Below the pieces are notes generated by a model, which saw only the letters and a program-made list of their open reading frames with translations, searched no databases and was not told the DNA's origin. This document shows positions 1 to 6,339 of a DNA stretch of 9,342 nucleotides, in pieces. The stretch spans positions 1-9,342 of the forward strand of contig CAYQTO010000146.1 of assembly GCA_964420455.1 (NCBI GenBank), read 5' to 3'. Made by a program: the position numbers and the translations under genes. The DNA comes from CAYQTO01 sp964420455 (GTDB lineage Bacteria > Sumerlaeota > Sumerlaeia > SLMS01). Position 1 is the stretch's first letter; the number at the start of each line of letters is the position of its first letter.

Positions 1-1498
1 CACCGGGCTGGCATCCGGCCATGTCCAGCTCGTGGCCTGGTACCTCGAGAACGTCTATACGCTTTCCCCCTCCCCTGCGCTGCTGCGCGCCTACGTGGTG
101 CACGGCACGCGCGCGCTGACGGGGGACCACACCGGGCCCCTGGCGGCGGACTACCCGCTTCCTCCGCCGGGATACATTGGGCCGGAGCCACCGGAAGCAC
201 CGCGCTACGACACGCTGCCCCTCCCCAACCCCTACCAGGGCTTTGGCCAGATCGACGGCTCCGTCGCGCTCCGTCCCCTGCCACGCGCCTTCCACGACCA
301 GGAACGGGTCCTCCGTGATGGCGACGTCTATACCATCGCGGGCACCATCCCGCTGGCGGACGAACCCCTCCGGGTCGTCCTTTCCTGGACGGATCCGCCC
401 AACTTCCTCACGCCCCGCGCGACCTACTTCGACCTCGAGAACAACCTCGACCTCCGCGTCGAGATCCGGTCGGGAACGGATGTCTATACCCTTCTCGGCA
501 ATCGCTTTCGGGCGGACGACATCGACGCTTCCGAGGAGTTCCGCGGTGCACTCCCGCCCGCCGACACCGTCAACAACACCGAGGCGGTGTTTCATGCCGG
601 CGCCCCGGCTGGTGCGCGGGTCACCGTGTCCGTCCGGGCAAGCGGACTCGGGATGGATGCCATCGATGTCGCGTCCCAGGATGTCGACAATCCGCGCCAG
701 GACTTCGCCCTTGTGATCTCGAACTTCGTCGCCGACTACGACCATCCGACGACGGCGACGGCCCTCGCGATCGAGGATGGCGTGACCATTGAGCGCCCCC
801 TGCGGGGACATTACACGATGCCGGGAAGGCGCGAGTGGCTGGCACCCGCGATGGCGGAGGATCCCGGCACCACGGTGACCCTCCGAGCGACGATCGCAGA
901 CGGGGGCATCGATCTCCTTCCCGGGCTCGAATGGGAGGCATCGATTGGCACGGTCGTCTATACAGGCGGGCTGTTGTCCATCGATGGCACGGCCTCCACA
1001 ACGACACCACTGGACCGGCCGGCCTGGGAACTGGCGGGAAAGTCGATCCTGCGGGTCGAAGTCGAAGGCGGGGCGGTACCCACGTCGACGACTGTCGCGA
1101 TCCTTGACGAGGCGGGAGATCCCAGTTCGGTTGTATATACGGCGGAAGACTGGGACCGGGCAGGGCGCCTGCGCGTGGACCTGGCAGGGGCACTCGGTGC
1201 CTGCCAACGCTTTCGACGTGTGGAGTCGATCACCATCACCTCCGGGTCCGGGGAGGTGACGCTCGGGCGTCTCGAGCTTGCGTGGCCAGCGGCGCTCTAC
1301 CTCCGCCCCGGGGCCGGCACCACGCACGTGGCCGACAATCGCACGGGGGGGACCCAGGAGATCACCCATGTTGTGGAGCAGGGGGGCACCAGCCTCCTTG
1401 CGGGTGTGGAATCGGCGGCGCCGCGGGGTGTCTATACAATGGTGGTGGACAGGGAGATCCCGCCGCCTCCACCTCCGGAGGCGTGGCTGATGCGCTAG
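1..1498 (+). CDS. S8 family (subtilisin-like) serine peptidase, C-terminal part, 5' truncated by window edge
   Basis: The reading frame is open from base 2 and has no real start inside the window; a GTG at 32 is internal. The first residues (TGLASGHVQLVAWYL) align with the helix that follows the catalytic GTSMA motif of subtilases (form TPxVAG), so the catalytic Ser should lie about three codons upstream of the window. Next come an SPALLRA segment and NPYQGFGQID (about 227-256), the usual end of the S8 domain. Bases about 320-735 encode a KP-43-like beta-sandwich: VVLSWTD, NNLDL (440-454), a Gly-Asn turn, N-TEAVF and DFALVISN. The last ~250 codons are a beta-rich region I cannot assign, ending in a six-proline run and a short tail. 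The product is probably secreted, though the signal peptide would be upstream. Family assignment is confident; substrate is unknown. The gene holds five exact and one variant copy of the GTCTATAC octamer, all in frame as Val-Tyr-Thr. Confidence 0.85.
   Translation, partial: TGLASGHVQLVAWYLENVYTLSPSPALLRAYVVHGTRALTGDHTGPLAADYPLPPPGYIGPEPPEAPRYDTLPLPNPYQGFGQIDGSVALRPLPRAFHDQERVLRDGDVYTIAGTIPLADEPLRVVLSWTDPPNFLTPRATYFDLENNLDLRVEIRSGTDVYTLLGNRFRADDIDASEEFRGALPPADTVNNTEAVFHAGAPAGARVTVSVRASGLGMDAIDVASQDVDNPRQDFALVISNFVADYDHPTTATALAIEDGVTIERPLRGHYTMPGRREWLAPAMAEDPGTTVTLRATIADGGIDLLPGLEWEASIGTVVYTGGLLSIDGTASTTTPLDRPAWELAGKSILRVEVEGGAVPTSTTVAILDEAGDPSSVVYTAEDWDRAGRLRVDLAGALGACQRFRRVESITITSGSGEVTLGRLELAWPAALYLRPGAGTTHVADNRTGGTQEITHVVEQGGTSLLAGVESAAPRGVYTMVVDREIPPPPPPEAWLMR
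53..60 (+). repeat. GTCTATAC octamer, site 1
   Basis: In frame as Val-Tyr-Thr in the protease; preceded by C and followed by G. Confidence 0.9.
326..333 (+). repeat. GTCTATAC octamer, site 2
   Basis: In frame as Val-Tyr-Thr at the start of the protease beta-sandwich (GDVYTIAG). Confidence 0.9.
482..489 (+). repeat. GTCTATAC octamer, site 3
   Basis: In frame as Val-Tyr-Thr (TDVYTLLGN), before the conserved Gly-Asn turn of the beta-sandwich; preceded by T. Confidence 0.9.
956..963 (+). repeat. GTCTATAC octamer, site 4
   Basis: In frame as Val-Tyr-Thr in the unassigned C-terminal region of the protease; 474 bp from site 3. Confidence 0.9.
1133..1140 (+). repeat. Variant octamer GTATATAC
   Basis: One mismatch to GTCTATAC; still in frame as Val-Tyr-Thr and still followed by G. 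This variant is a perfect palindrome. Confidence 0.6.
1430..1437 (+). repeat. GTCTATAC octamer, site 5
   Basis: In frame as Val-Tyr-Thr close to the protease C terminus; again 474 bp from the previous exact site. Confidence 0.9.
1495..1498. other. Overlapping stop codons of convergent genes (CTAG)
   Basis: The palindrome CTAG gives a TAG stop to the protease on the plus strand (1496-1498) and a TAG stop to the phosphatase on the minus strand (1497-1495). There is no room for a separate terminator between the genes. Confidence 0.9.
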
Positions 1499-1962
1499 CG
1501 GCGCTGCTGGCGGATGCGGCGTGCAAACTCCGCGAGGGCATCGATCTGGTCGGGGGATTCGACGCTGCCGGGGCGTTGGCGGCGGACTTCGGCGATCGCG
1601 TCGTCGAGGCCGTGGCCCTCGCTGATGAGCCAAGCGGCCAGCATGGTTCCCGTCCGCCCGATGCCGGCAAAGCAGTGCACGAGGACGGCTCCGGAGCGAC
1701 GCCGCTCCTCGTCAACGATTTCGAGGAAACGGTCGATCTGTTCCGCCGTCGGCGCGCCAAAGTCGTCGATCGGCAAGTGATGATACCGAAGGCCTGCCTC
1801 CTCGACGACGGCACGCGTCAGGGGCAGTTCCGTGAGGGAAACGAGGGTGGTGATGCCTTCCTCGCGGGCCTGCTCGAGGTCTTCCATCAGCTGTCCCCCG
1901 CTGCCTGGAAGGGCGCAGCCGGCGAGCAACGGAGATTCGAGAAAGCTGAAATTGCGCAACAT
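1495..1962 (-). CDS. DUSP23-like dual-specificity / tyrosine protein phosphatase
   Basis: This 155-residue protein is a complete small cysteine phosphatase. The P-loop reads HCFAGIGRTGT at residues 96-106, giving nucleophile Cys97 and phosphate-binding Arg103. Asp67 in the IDDF segment is the likely general acid. LVSLTE, the PTAEQIDRF segment and a RPGS motif after the P-loop all match the vertebrate DUSP23/VHZ type, and the length is also that of the family. It has no signal peptide or membrane segment, so it is cytoplasmic. The substrate is unknown; phosphotyrosine or phosphoserine/threonine proteins are possible, and small molecules cannot be excluded. The ATG at 1962 is supported by an AAGGGGAG ribosome site eight bases upstream. 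It lies 67 bp downstream of ribBA on the same strand and may be co-transcribed with it. Its TAG stop overlaps the stop of the convergent protease gene. Confidence 0.88.
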   Translation of the reverse strand: MLRNFSFLESPLLAGCALPGSGGQLMEDLEQAREEGITTLVSLTELPLTRAVVEEAGLRYHHLPIDDFGAPTAEQIDRFLEIVDEERRRSGAVLVHCFAGIGRTGTMLAAWLISEGHGLDDAIAEVRRQRPGSVESPDQIDALAEFARRIRQQRR

Positions 1963-1970
1963 CGGTGGCG

Positions 1971-1978
1971 CTCCCCTT
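1971..1978 (-). promoter_or_regulatory. Shine-Dalgarno site of the phosphatase gene
   Basis: On the minus strand this reads AAGGGGAG, eight bases before the ATG at 1962. It fixes the phosphatase start. The rest of the 67-bp gap to ribBA shows no strong hairpin followed by a T-run, so read-through from ribBA is plausible. Confidence 0.6.
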
Positions 1979-2029
1979 ACATGCTGGGCAGTTTCTCAGG
2001 AGGGAGGAGACCGGTCAAGGGAAGGCGGT

Positions 2030-3343
2030 TCAGCGGTTGGGGTCGAGAGGCTCGCGCGTGAGGGGGAGTTGCTCGGCCTGCTCCAGGGGGGGCATGGGAG
2101 CGGCACCCGGATGGAGCGCCGGCGGCACGTCGAGGTTCATCATGTGGCCCATCTTCTCGACCTTGGTGCGGAGGTATTTCTCATTGTTGCAGTTGCGGCC
2201 GGCCTCGAGCGGCTCGCGGCCGACGACTTCGAGCCCGAAGCCGTGGATGCCGAAGATCTTCTTGGGATTGTTGGTGAGGAGGCGAAGCTTGCGAAGGCCG
2301 AGGTCCGCCAGGATTTGGCAGCCGATGCCATACTCCCGGTGGTCGGGCTTGAAGCCAAGCTGGACGTTTGCCTCGACGGTGTCGAGCCCCTCGTCCTGGA
2401 GGTTGTACGCATGCATCTTGGCCCGCAGGCCAATGCCGCGACCCTCCTGGTCGAGATAGACAAGGACACCGTGACCCTCGGCGGCGATGCGCTCCATCGC
2501 GGAGAAGAGCTGGGGTCCGCAATCGCAGCGCGTGCTGAACAACGTGTCTCCGGTGAAGCACTTGCTGTGTACACGCACCAGCGCGCTTTCCTGCGCCGCC
2601 GGGTCGCCCATCGCCAGAACGATGTGCTCCTCGCCGGTCAGGATGTTCTCGTAGAGATGCATGTCCCAGGTGCCGTAAACGTTGGGGACGCGGGTCGTGA
2701 CCACGCGTCGGACGAGTTTCTCGTGCTCGAGGCGATAGGCGATGAGTTCCTCGATGGTGATGATGAGGAGGTCGTGCTTTTCGGCAAAGCGCTCGAGGTC
2801 GGGCATGCGGGCCATGGTGCCGTCGTCGTTGAGGATCTCGCAAAGGACGCCGGCGGGGGGCATGCCGGCGAGGCGGCAGAGATCGACGGCGGCTTCGGTG
2901 TGGCCGGCCCGGACGAGGACGCCCCCCTCGCGGGCGACGAGGGGGTTGATGTGTCCGGGACGGAGGAAGTCATCGGGCCCGGCGTGGGGGTCCGCCAGAC
3001 GGCGGATCGTCCGCATTCGGTCGCCGGCGGAAATCCCCGTCGAGACGTCCCGCGCGTCCACGGTTACCGTGAAGTTCGTGCGATGATGCTCGGTGTTTAC
3101 TTCCACCATGGGGAGTAGCCCGAGGGCGGCCGTTCGCTCGCGGGTCATCGGTACGCAGATCATCCCCCGCGCGTGGTGGAGGAGGAAGTTCACCATCTCG
3201 GGCGTGACGGCGGAGGCGGCAAAGATGCAGTCGCCCTCGTTTTCCCGGTTCTCGTCGTCGACGACGATGACCATCCGGCCGGCGCGGAATTGCTCGAGGG
3301 CTTCCGGGATGGTGGCGCGGCGCGAGGGAGGTTTGGAACTCAT
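2030..3343 (-). CDS. ribBA: Bifunctional 3,4-dihydroxy-2-butanone-4-phosphate synthase / GTP cyclohydrolase II
   Basis: The enzyme makes both precursors of riboflavin: DHBP from ribulose 5-phosphate (N-terminal half) and the diaminopyrimidine from GTP (C-terminal half). From the ATG at 3343 it is 437 residues. The RibB half shows DDENRENEGD (29-38), GISAGDR (103-109), RPGHINPL, and the HTEAAVDL and CEILNDDGTMAR motifs (148-179). The RibA half carries the zinc cysteines Cys262, Cys273 and Cys275 (KCFTGDTLFSTRCDCG), DQEGRGIGL, and TNNPKK. Both halves keep their key motifs, so both activities are expected. An in-frame TTG at 3418 would add 25 residues with no family similarity; the ATG is preferred, although no strong Shine-Dalgarno precedes it. 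The gene diverges from trpE across a 127-bp gap and is followed by the phosphatase gene. I see no FMN riboswitch in the short leader. Confidence 0.96.
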   Translation of the reverse strand: MSSKPPSRRATIPEALEQFRAGRMVIVVDDENRENEGDCIFAASAVTPEMVNFLLHHARGMICVPMTRERTAALGLLPMVEVNTEHHRTNFTVTVDARDVSTGISAGDRMRTIRRLADPHAGPDDFLRPGHINPLVAREGGVLVRAGHTEAAVDLCRLAGMPPAGVLCEILNDDGTMARMPDLERFAEKHDLLIITIEELIAYRLEHEKLVRRVVTTRVPNVYGTWDMHLYENILTGEEHIVLAMGDPAAQESALVRVHSKCFTGDTLFSTRCDCGPQLFSAMERIAAEGHGVLVYLDQEGRGIGLRAKMHAYNLQDEGLDTVEANVQLGFKPDHREYGIGCQILADLGLRKLRLLTNNPKKIFGIHGFGLEVVGREPLEAGRNCNNEKYLRTKVEKMGHMMNLDVPPALHPGAAPMPPLEQAEQLPLTREPLDPNR

Positions 3344-3470
3344 CGTGGGGATCGCATCTTTTGGGCAGAAGTTGCTCCGCCAAAGGAGCGGCAAGCAGCG
3401 TGCCCGGCCGGCCGGCAAGCGTCAACTCCCGTTCCCCAAGGTTTTCGTTGATCCATCGGAGTCCCGGCAA
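3344..3470. promoter_or_regulatory. Divergent promoter region between ribBA and trpE
   Basis: These 127 bp separate two divergent genes and must hold promoters for at least one of them. Visible structure includes a hairpin-like GCTCC...GGAGC (3374-3378 with 3385-3389) and a GC-rich CCGGCCGG palindromic run near 3404-3415. I could not place convincing -35/-10 boxes. I see no tandem Trp codons of a trp attenuator and no FMN riboswitch core; the region is too short for a full riboswitch plus promoter. Confidence 0.45.
3458..3461 (+). promoter_or_regulatory. Shine-Dalgarno GGAG of trpE
   Basis: GGAG lies nine bases before the ATG at 3471. It favours that start over the in-frame ATG at 3483 and over the longer open frame reaching back to 3093. 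Confidence 0.55.
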
Positions 3471-5012
3471 ATGATCCGCCACATGGTGACTCCCGATTTC
3501 GAAGCTTTCTGCGAGCGTGCGGGCGAGGGCAACGCGGTGCCCCTCTCGCGCGAGCTCCTCGCCGACATGGAGACGCCGATCTCCGTTTTCCGCAAGCTGG
3601 AGGCCGCAGGAAACTACTGCTTCCTGCTCGAATCGGTGGAGCAGGGCGAGCAGCTCGGCCGTTATACGTTTATGGGCGCCAACCCGGCGCTGATCCTCCG
3701 CGTTCGGGGCGAGGAGCAGGAGGTCCTCGGGCCGGATGGCCAGCCGGCGGACTTCCCCATCCGGGAGACTCCCATCGCCACCCTCCGCGCCCTCCTCGCC
3801 CGCTATCGCCCCGTGCACGACCACCGGCTTCCCCCCTTTATCGGCGGCGCCGTCGGCTACATGTCCTATGACACGGTCCGCTACTACGAGCGCATCCCGG
3901 ACCGCCACCCCAACGAGGACGGGCTGCCGGACTGCGTGATCATGGTGGCCGAGTCGGTCATCGCCTTCGACCACGTTCGCCACCGCCTCGTGCTGATCAC
4001 GAATGCGCTGACCGGCGGCGGGGCGGACCTCCGGCGTGTCTATACGGAGGCGGAAGCCCGGCTGGACGAGCTCCGGGATGTCGTGCTCGGTCCCCTTCCG
4101 CCGGTGCCCGTCCGCCAACCGGCACCCGCCCGGAACCCCACGGAAACCCTCGAGGCCTTTGCCGATCTCCGCGTACCCGTCACTTCGAACTTCACCCGGT
4201 CCGCGTTTGAGGACATCGTCCTCCGCGCCAAGGAATACATCGCCGCCGGCGACATCTTCCAGGTCGTCCTGAGCCAGCGCTTCTCGGCCTCGATCACCTG
4301 CCCCGCCTTCGACGTCTACCGCTCCCTGCGCGCGGTCAACCCCTCCCCCTACATGTTCTACCTCAAGTGCGGCAGTGAGCTCCAGATCGCCGGATCGTCG
4401 CCGGAGATCCTCGTGCGCCTCGCGGAGGGCAAAGTGGTCGTGCGGCCCATCGCCGGCACCCGCCCCCGCGGCGCCACCCCCGAGGAAGACCACGCCCAGG
4501 AGCGCGACCTCCTCGCCGACGAGAAGGAAATCGCCGAACACATCATGCTGGTCGATCTCGGTCGCAACGACATCGGCCGCGTTTGCGAGTACGGCACCGT
4601 CACCGTCGACGACTTCATGGTGATCGAGCGCTACAGCCATGTCATGCACATCGTAAGCAACGTGACCGGCCGCATCCGGGAGGGGTACGACGGGCTTGAT
4701 GCGTTGGCGGCGACGTTCCCCGCAGGGACCCTGTCCGGCGCGCCCAAAATCCGCGCCATGGAGATCATCGACGAGCTCGAGAAAAGCCGCCGCGGGCCCT
4801 ACGGCGGCACTGTCGTCTACTTCTCCAGCGATGGCACCATGGACAGTTGCATCACCATTCGCACGGCGGTGATCGCGGGTAACCGCGTGACCGTCCAGGC
4901 AGGAGCCGGAATCGTTGCCGACTCGCTACCGGAAAACGAATACATGGAAACTGTGAACAAGGCCCGCGGGATGCTAAAGGCCATCGACATGGCCGAGCGG
5001 GGCCTCGAGTAG
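3471..5012 (+). CDS. trpE: Anthranilate synthase component I
   Basis: This enzyme converts chorismate plus ammonia (delivered by the TrpG glutaminase) to anthranilate, the first committed step of tryptophan synthesis. The 513-residue length is typical of TrpE. The N-terminal domain has LLES (52-55), the region tied to tryptophan feedback inhibition in the family. The chorismate-binding domain has PIAGTRPRG (326-334), EHIMLVDLGRND (356-367, with His357), FPAGTLSGAPK from 416, and a C-terminal QAGAGIVADS. Ala328 in PIAGT argues against aminodeoxychorismate synthase PabB, which has Lys there. No trpG is adjacent, so the partner is encoded elsewhere. The variable linker between the domains carries one GTCTATAC octamer (4038). 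It diverges from ribBA and converges on the pilus ATPase gene with a 34-bp gap. Confidence 0.95.
   Translation: MIRHMVTPDFEAFCERAGEGNAVPLSRELLADMETPISVFRKLEAAGNYCFLLESVEQGEQLGRYTFMGANPALILRVRGEEQEVLGPDGQPADFPIRETPIATLRALLARYRPVHDHRLPPFIGGAVGYMSYDTVRYYERIPDRHPNEDGLPDCVIMVAESVIAFDHVRHRLVLITNALTGGGADLRRVYTEAEARLDELRDVVLGPLPPVPVRQPAPARNPTETLEAFADLRVPVTSNFTRSAFEDIVLRAKEYIAAGDIFQVVLSQRFSASITCPAFDVYRSLRAVNPSPYMFYLKCGSELQIAGSSPEILVRLAEGKVVVRPIAGTRPRGATPEEDHAQERDLLADEKEIAEHIMLVDLGRNDIGRVCEYGTVTVDDFMVIERYSHVMHIVSNVTGRIREGYDGLDALAATFPAGTLSGAPKIRAMEIIDELEKSRRGPYGGTVVYFSSDGTMDSCITIRTAVIAGNRVTVQAGAGIVADSLPENEYMETVNKARGMLKAIDMAERGLE
4038..4045 (+). repeat. GTCTATAC octamer, site 6
   Basis: In frame as Val-Tyr-Thr in the variable inter-domain linker of TrpE; preceded by T and followed by GG. 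Confidence 0.9.
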
Positions 5013-5046
5013 CCCCATCCCCCCGGCCATGTCTCACGACAGCCGA
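5013..5046. other. Short convergent gap between trpE and the PilU-like gene
   Basis: These 34 bp separate the two stop codons. I see no hairpin with a T-run, so no intrinsic terminator can be called. Confidence 0.5.
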
Positions 5047-6153
5047 CTAGTCCGAATACCCCGAGTGGACATTGCGCACGCCGGAGGTAATGCCTTCGAC
5101 CATGAGGCGCAGTTCCTCGGGGCTGGTGGCGTAGGCAACCGCGGCCTCAAAGGTGACTTTATTCTCCTGGATCAGCTTGTGGAGGGCCTGGTTGAAGGAC
5201 TGCATGCCCCAATGGCCGCCCTCCTCGAGGGCGGGCAGCAGTTCGAGGGTCTTGCCCTCGTTCAGCAGCTTCTTGATCAGCGGGGTGGCGATGAGGATCT
5301 CGCAGGCGGGAATGCGGCCGTTGCCGTTCTTCCGCGGGAGGAGGCGCTGGCTGATGACCCCCTGGAGGCCGAGGGCCATCTCCATGCGGATCTGGGCATG
5401 GAGGTAGGCAGGGAAGAAGTTGATGATGCGTTCGACGGTCTGAACGGCGTCGATGGTGTGGAGGGAGGAAAGAACAAGGTGTCCGGTTTCCGATGCGCCA
5501 ATCGCCGTCTGGACGGTTTCGAGGTCGCGCATCTCGCCGATCAAAATGACATCCGGCGCCTGGCGCAGCACATGGCGGAGCGCATCGCCGAAGGACTTGG
5601 TGTCGAAGCCGACCTCGCGCTGGCTCACGATCGCCTGGCGGTCCGTGTGGAGGAACTCGATCGGATCCTCGACGGTCACGATGTGGCATTTGCGGGACGC
5701 GTTGATGTGGTTCACCATGGCGGCAAGGGTGGTGGACTTGCCCGACCCCGTGGTGCCCGTGACGAGAACGAGCCCCCGCTGCTTCTCCGCCAGCATTCGG
5801 ATCGAATCGGGAAGGTTCAGTTCCTCAAAGCTGAAGCTGGGCGACTTGATGTGACGAAAAACCATGGCGATGGAGCCGCGCTGGCGGAACAGGTTCACAC
5901 GAAAGCGCCCGACACCGCGGACTCCCAGCGCGAGGTCCATCTCCGGCACGCGCTCGAACTGCTCGATCTGTTCCTCGCTCATCAGGCCATAGGCGATTTC
6001 CTGGGTCTCCTCGACGGAAAGGGTGCCATAGTCGAGCATGACCGTCTGGCCGTCGATGCGGACGTGGGGAGCGACGCCGACCTTGAGGAAAAGGTCCGAC
6101 GCGTCGCGCTCCACCATTTCGACCAGCAGATCGTCTAGTCGTGCAGAAGGCAT
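5047..6153 (-). CDS. Type IV pilus retraction ATPase, PilU/PilT family (PilU-like)
   Basis: This 368-residue hexameric motor ATPase powers pilus retraction at the inner-membrane base of type IV pili. It shows an N-terminal ASDLFLKVG segment (18-26), Walker A GTTGSGKST (133-141), an Asp box with VEDPIEF (161-167), Walker B VILIGEMRD (202-210, Glu207) and a His box HLVLSSLHT (225-233). Its C-terminal part (LGMQ-like WGMQSFNQAL near 315-324, then a SPEELRLM stretch at 344-351) is closer to PilU than to the AIRNLIRE form of PilT. No other pilus gene is in the window. The ATG at 6153 is preceded by GAGGA nine bases upstream; the open frame continues upstream without a plausible start or homology. 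No GTCTATAC octamer lies inside it. Confidence 0.93.
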   Translation of the reverse strand: MPSARLDDLLVEMVERDASDLFLKVGVAPHVRIDGQTVMLDYGTLSVEETQEIAYGLMSEEQIEQFERVPEMDLALGVRGVGRFRVNLFRQRGSIAMVFRHIKSPSFSFEELNLPDSIRMLAEKQRGLVLVTGTTGSGKSTTLAAMVNHINASRKCHIVTVEDPIEFLHTDRQAIVSQREVGFDTKSFGDALRHVLRQAPDVILIGEMRDLETVQTAIGASETGHLVLSSLHTIDAVQTVERIINFFPAYLHAQIRMEMALGLQGVISQRLLPRKNGNGRIPACEILIATPLIKKLLNEGKTLELLPALEEGGHWGMQSFNQALHKLIQENKVTFEAAVAYATSPEELRLMVEGITSGVRNVHSGYSD

Positions 6154-6162
6154 GTGCAGGTG

Positions 6163-6167
6163 TCCTC
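6163..6167 (-). promoter_or_regulatory. Shine-Dalgarno of the PilU-like gene
   Basis: On the minus strand this reads GAGGA, nine bases before the ATG at 6153, which supports that start. Confidence 0.45.
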
Positions 6168-6175
6168 GCCGGTGA

Positions 6176-6238
6176 ATTGGCAGCAATGCGCCAATCGATG
6201 AATTTTGATAGACGAAAGTCGCTTTCGCGCCGATTGGC
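6176..6238. repeat. Three ATTGGC/GCCAAT half-sites forming two inverted repeats
   Basis: Half-sites lie at 6176-6181 (ATTGGC), 6190-6195 (GCCAAT) and 6233-6238 (ATTGGC). The outer pair is extended to eight matched bases (6190-6197 with 6231-6238). Confidence 0.6.
6213..6227. repeat. Perfect 6-bp hairpin with 3-base loop
   Basis: CGAAAG, loop TCG, CTTTCG. No T-run follows on either strand, so a terminator is unlikely. It lies centrally between the outer inverted-repeat arms. Confidence 0.55.
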
Positions 6239-6327
6239 AAGACCGTTGTGCCCAACGGGAGGAAATCGGGGAGGACCCTTGGCAGCCGTCGCGCGACAAA
6301 CGGCTTGCCTCCGGTGTCCCCCTGGTC

Positions 6328-6335
6328 GAGGGGAG
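6328..6335 (+). promoter_or_regulatory. Shine-Dalgarno deciding the GTG start of the GT-C gene
   Basis: GAGGGGAG is followed, after four bases, by the GTG at 6340. It is much the best ribosome site in the area and supports GTG 6340 over TTG 6205 and ATG 6373. Confidence 0.5.
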
Positions 6336-6339
6336 CCCT

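Larger units (their letters stand above)
6154..6339. promoter_or_regulatory. Divergent intergenic region with clustered inverted repeats
   Basis: This 186-bp gap between the PilU-like gene and the glycosyltransferase gene holds several short inverted repeats. ATTGGC (6176-6181) faces GCCAAT (6190-6195) across eight bases. GCCAATCG (6190-6197) faces CGATTGGC (6231-6238). Between them is a perfect hairpin, CGAAAG-TCG-CTTTCG (6213-6227). The pattern fits operators for a dimeric regulator or a structured leader. No clear -35/-10 pair could be assigned; TTGATA at 6205-6210 resembles a -35 box but lacks a good -10. Confidence 0.4.

Noticed and set aside
1459..1498. PEP-CTERM-like sorting tail on the protease
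   Set aside because: After the proline run there is no hydrophobic helix or basic cluster; the protein ends within a few residues.
1832..3118. Open frame of 428 codons antisense to ribBA
   Set aside because: Composition is that of a mirror reading of RibBA (Asp/Glu/Val/Ala-rich), with no domain and no ribosome site that would justify it.
3344..3418. TTG start adding 25 residues to RibBA
   Set aside because: The ATG at 3343 gives the usual RibBA N terminus; the extension uses TTG and has no family similarity.
3093..3470. N-terminal extension of trpE
   Set aside because: It would run through the ribBA 5' end on the opposite strand; the added residues are not TrpE-like, and GGAG precedes the ATG at 3471.
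3344..3470. FMN riboswitch before ribBA or trp attenuator before trpE
   Set aside because: No conserved riboswitch core, no tandem Trp codons and no terminator hairpin with T-run were found in the 127 bp.
2970..4649. Open frame of 559 codons antisense to trpE and the ribBA 5' end
   Set aside because: It mirrors strongly supported genes on the other strand, has no family motifs, and is the usual by-product of high GC codon bias.
5029..6138. Open frame of 369 codons antisense to the PilU-like gene
   Set aside because: It covers almost exactly the real gene in mirror frame and shows no motif.
6205..6339. TTG start at 6205 for the GT-C gene
   Set aside because: It would put the inverted repeats in coding sequence and has no ribosome site; the GTG at 6340 has GAGGGGAG just upstream.
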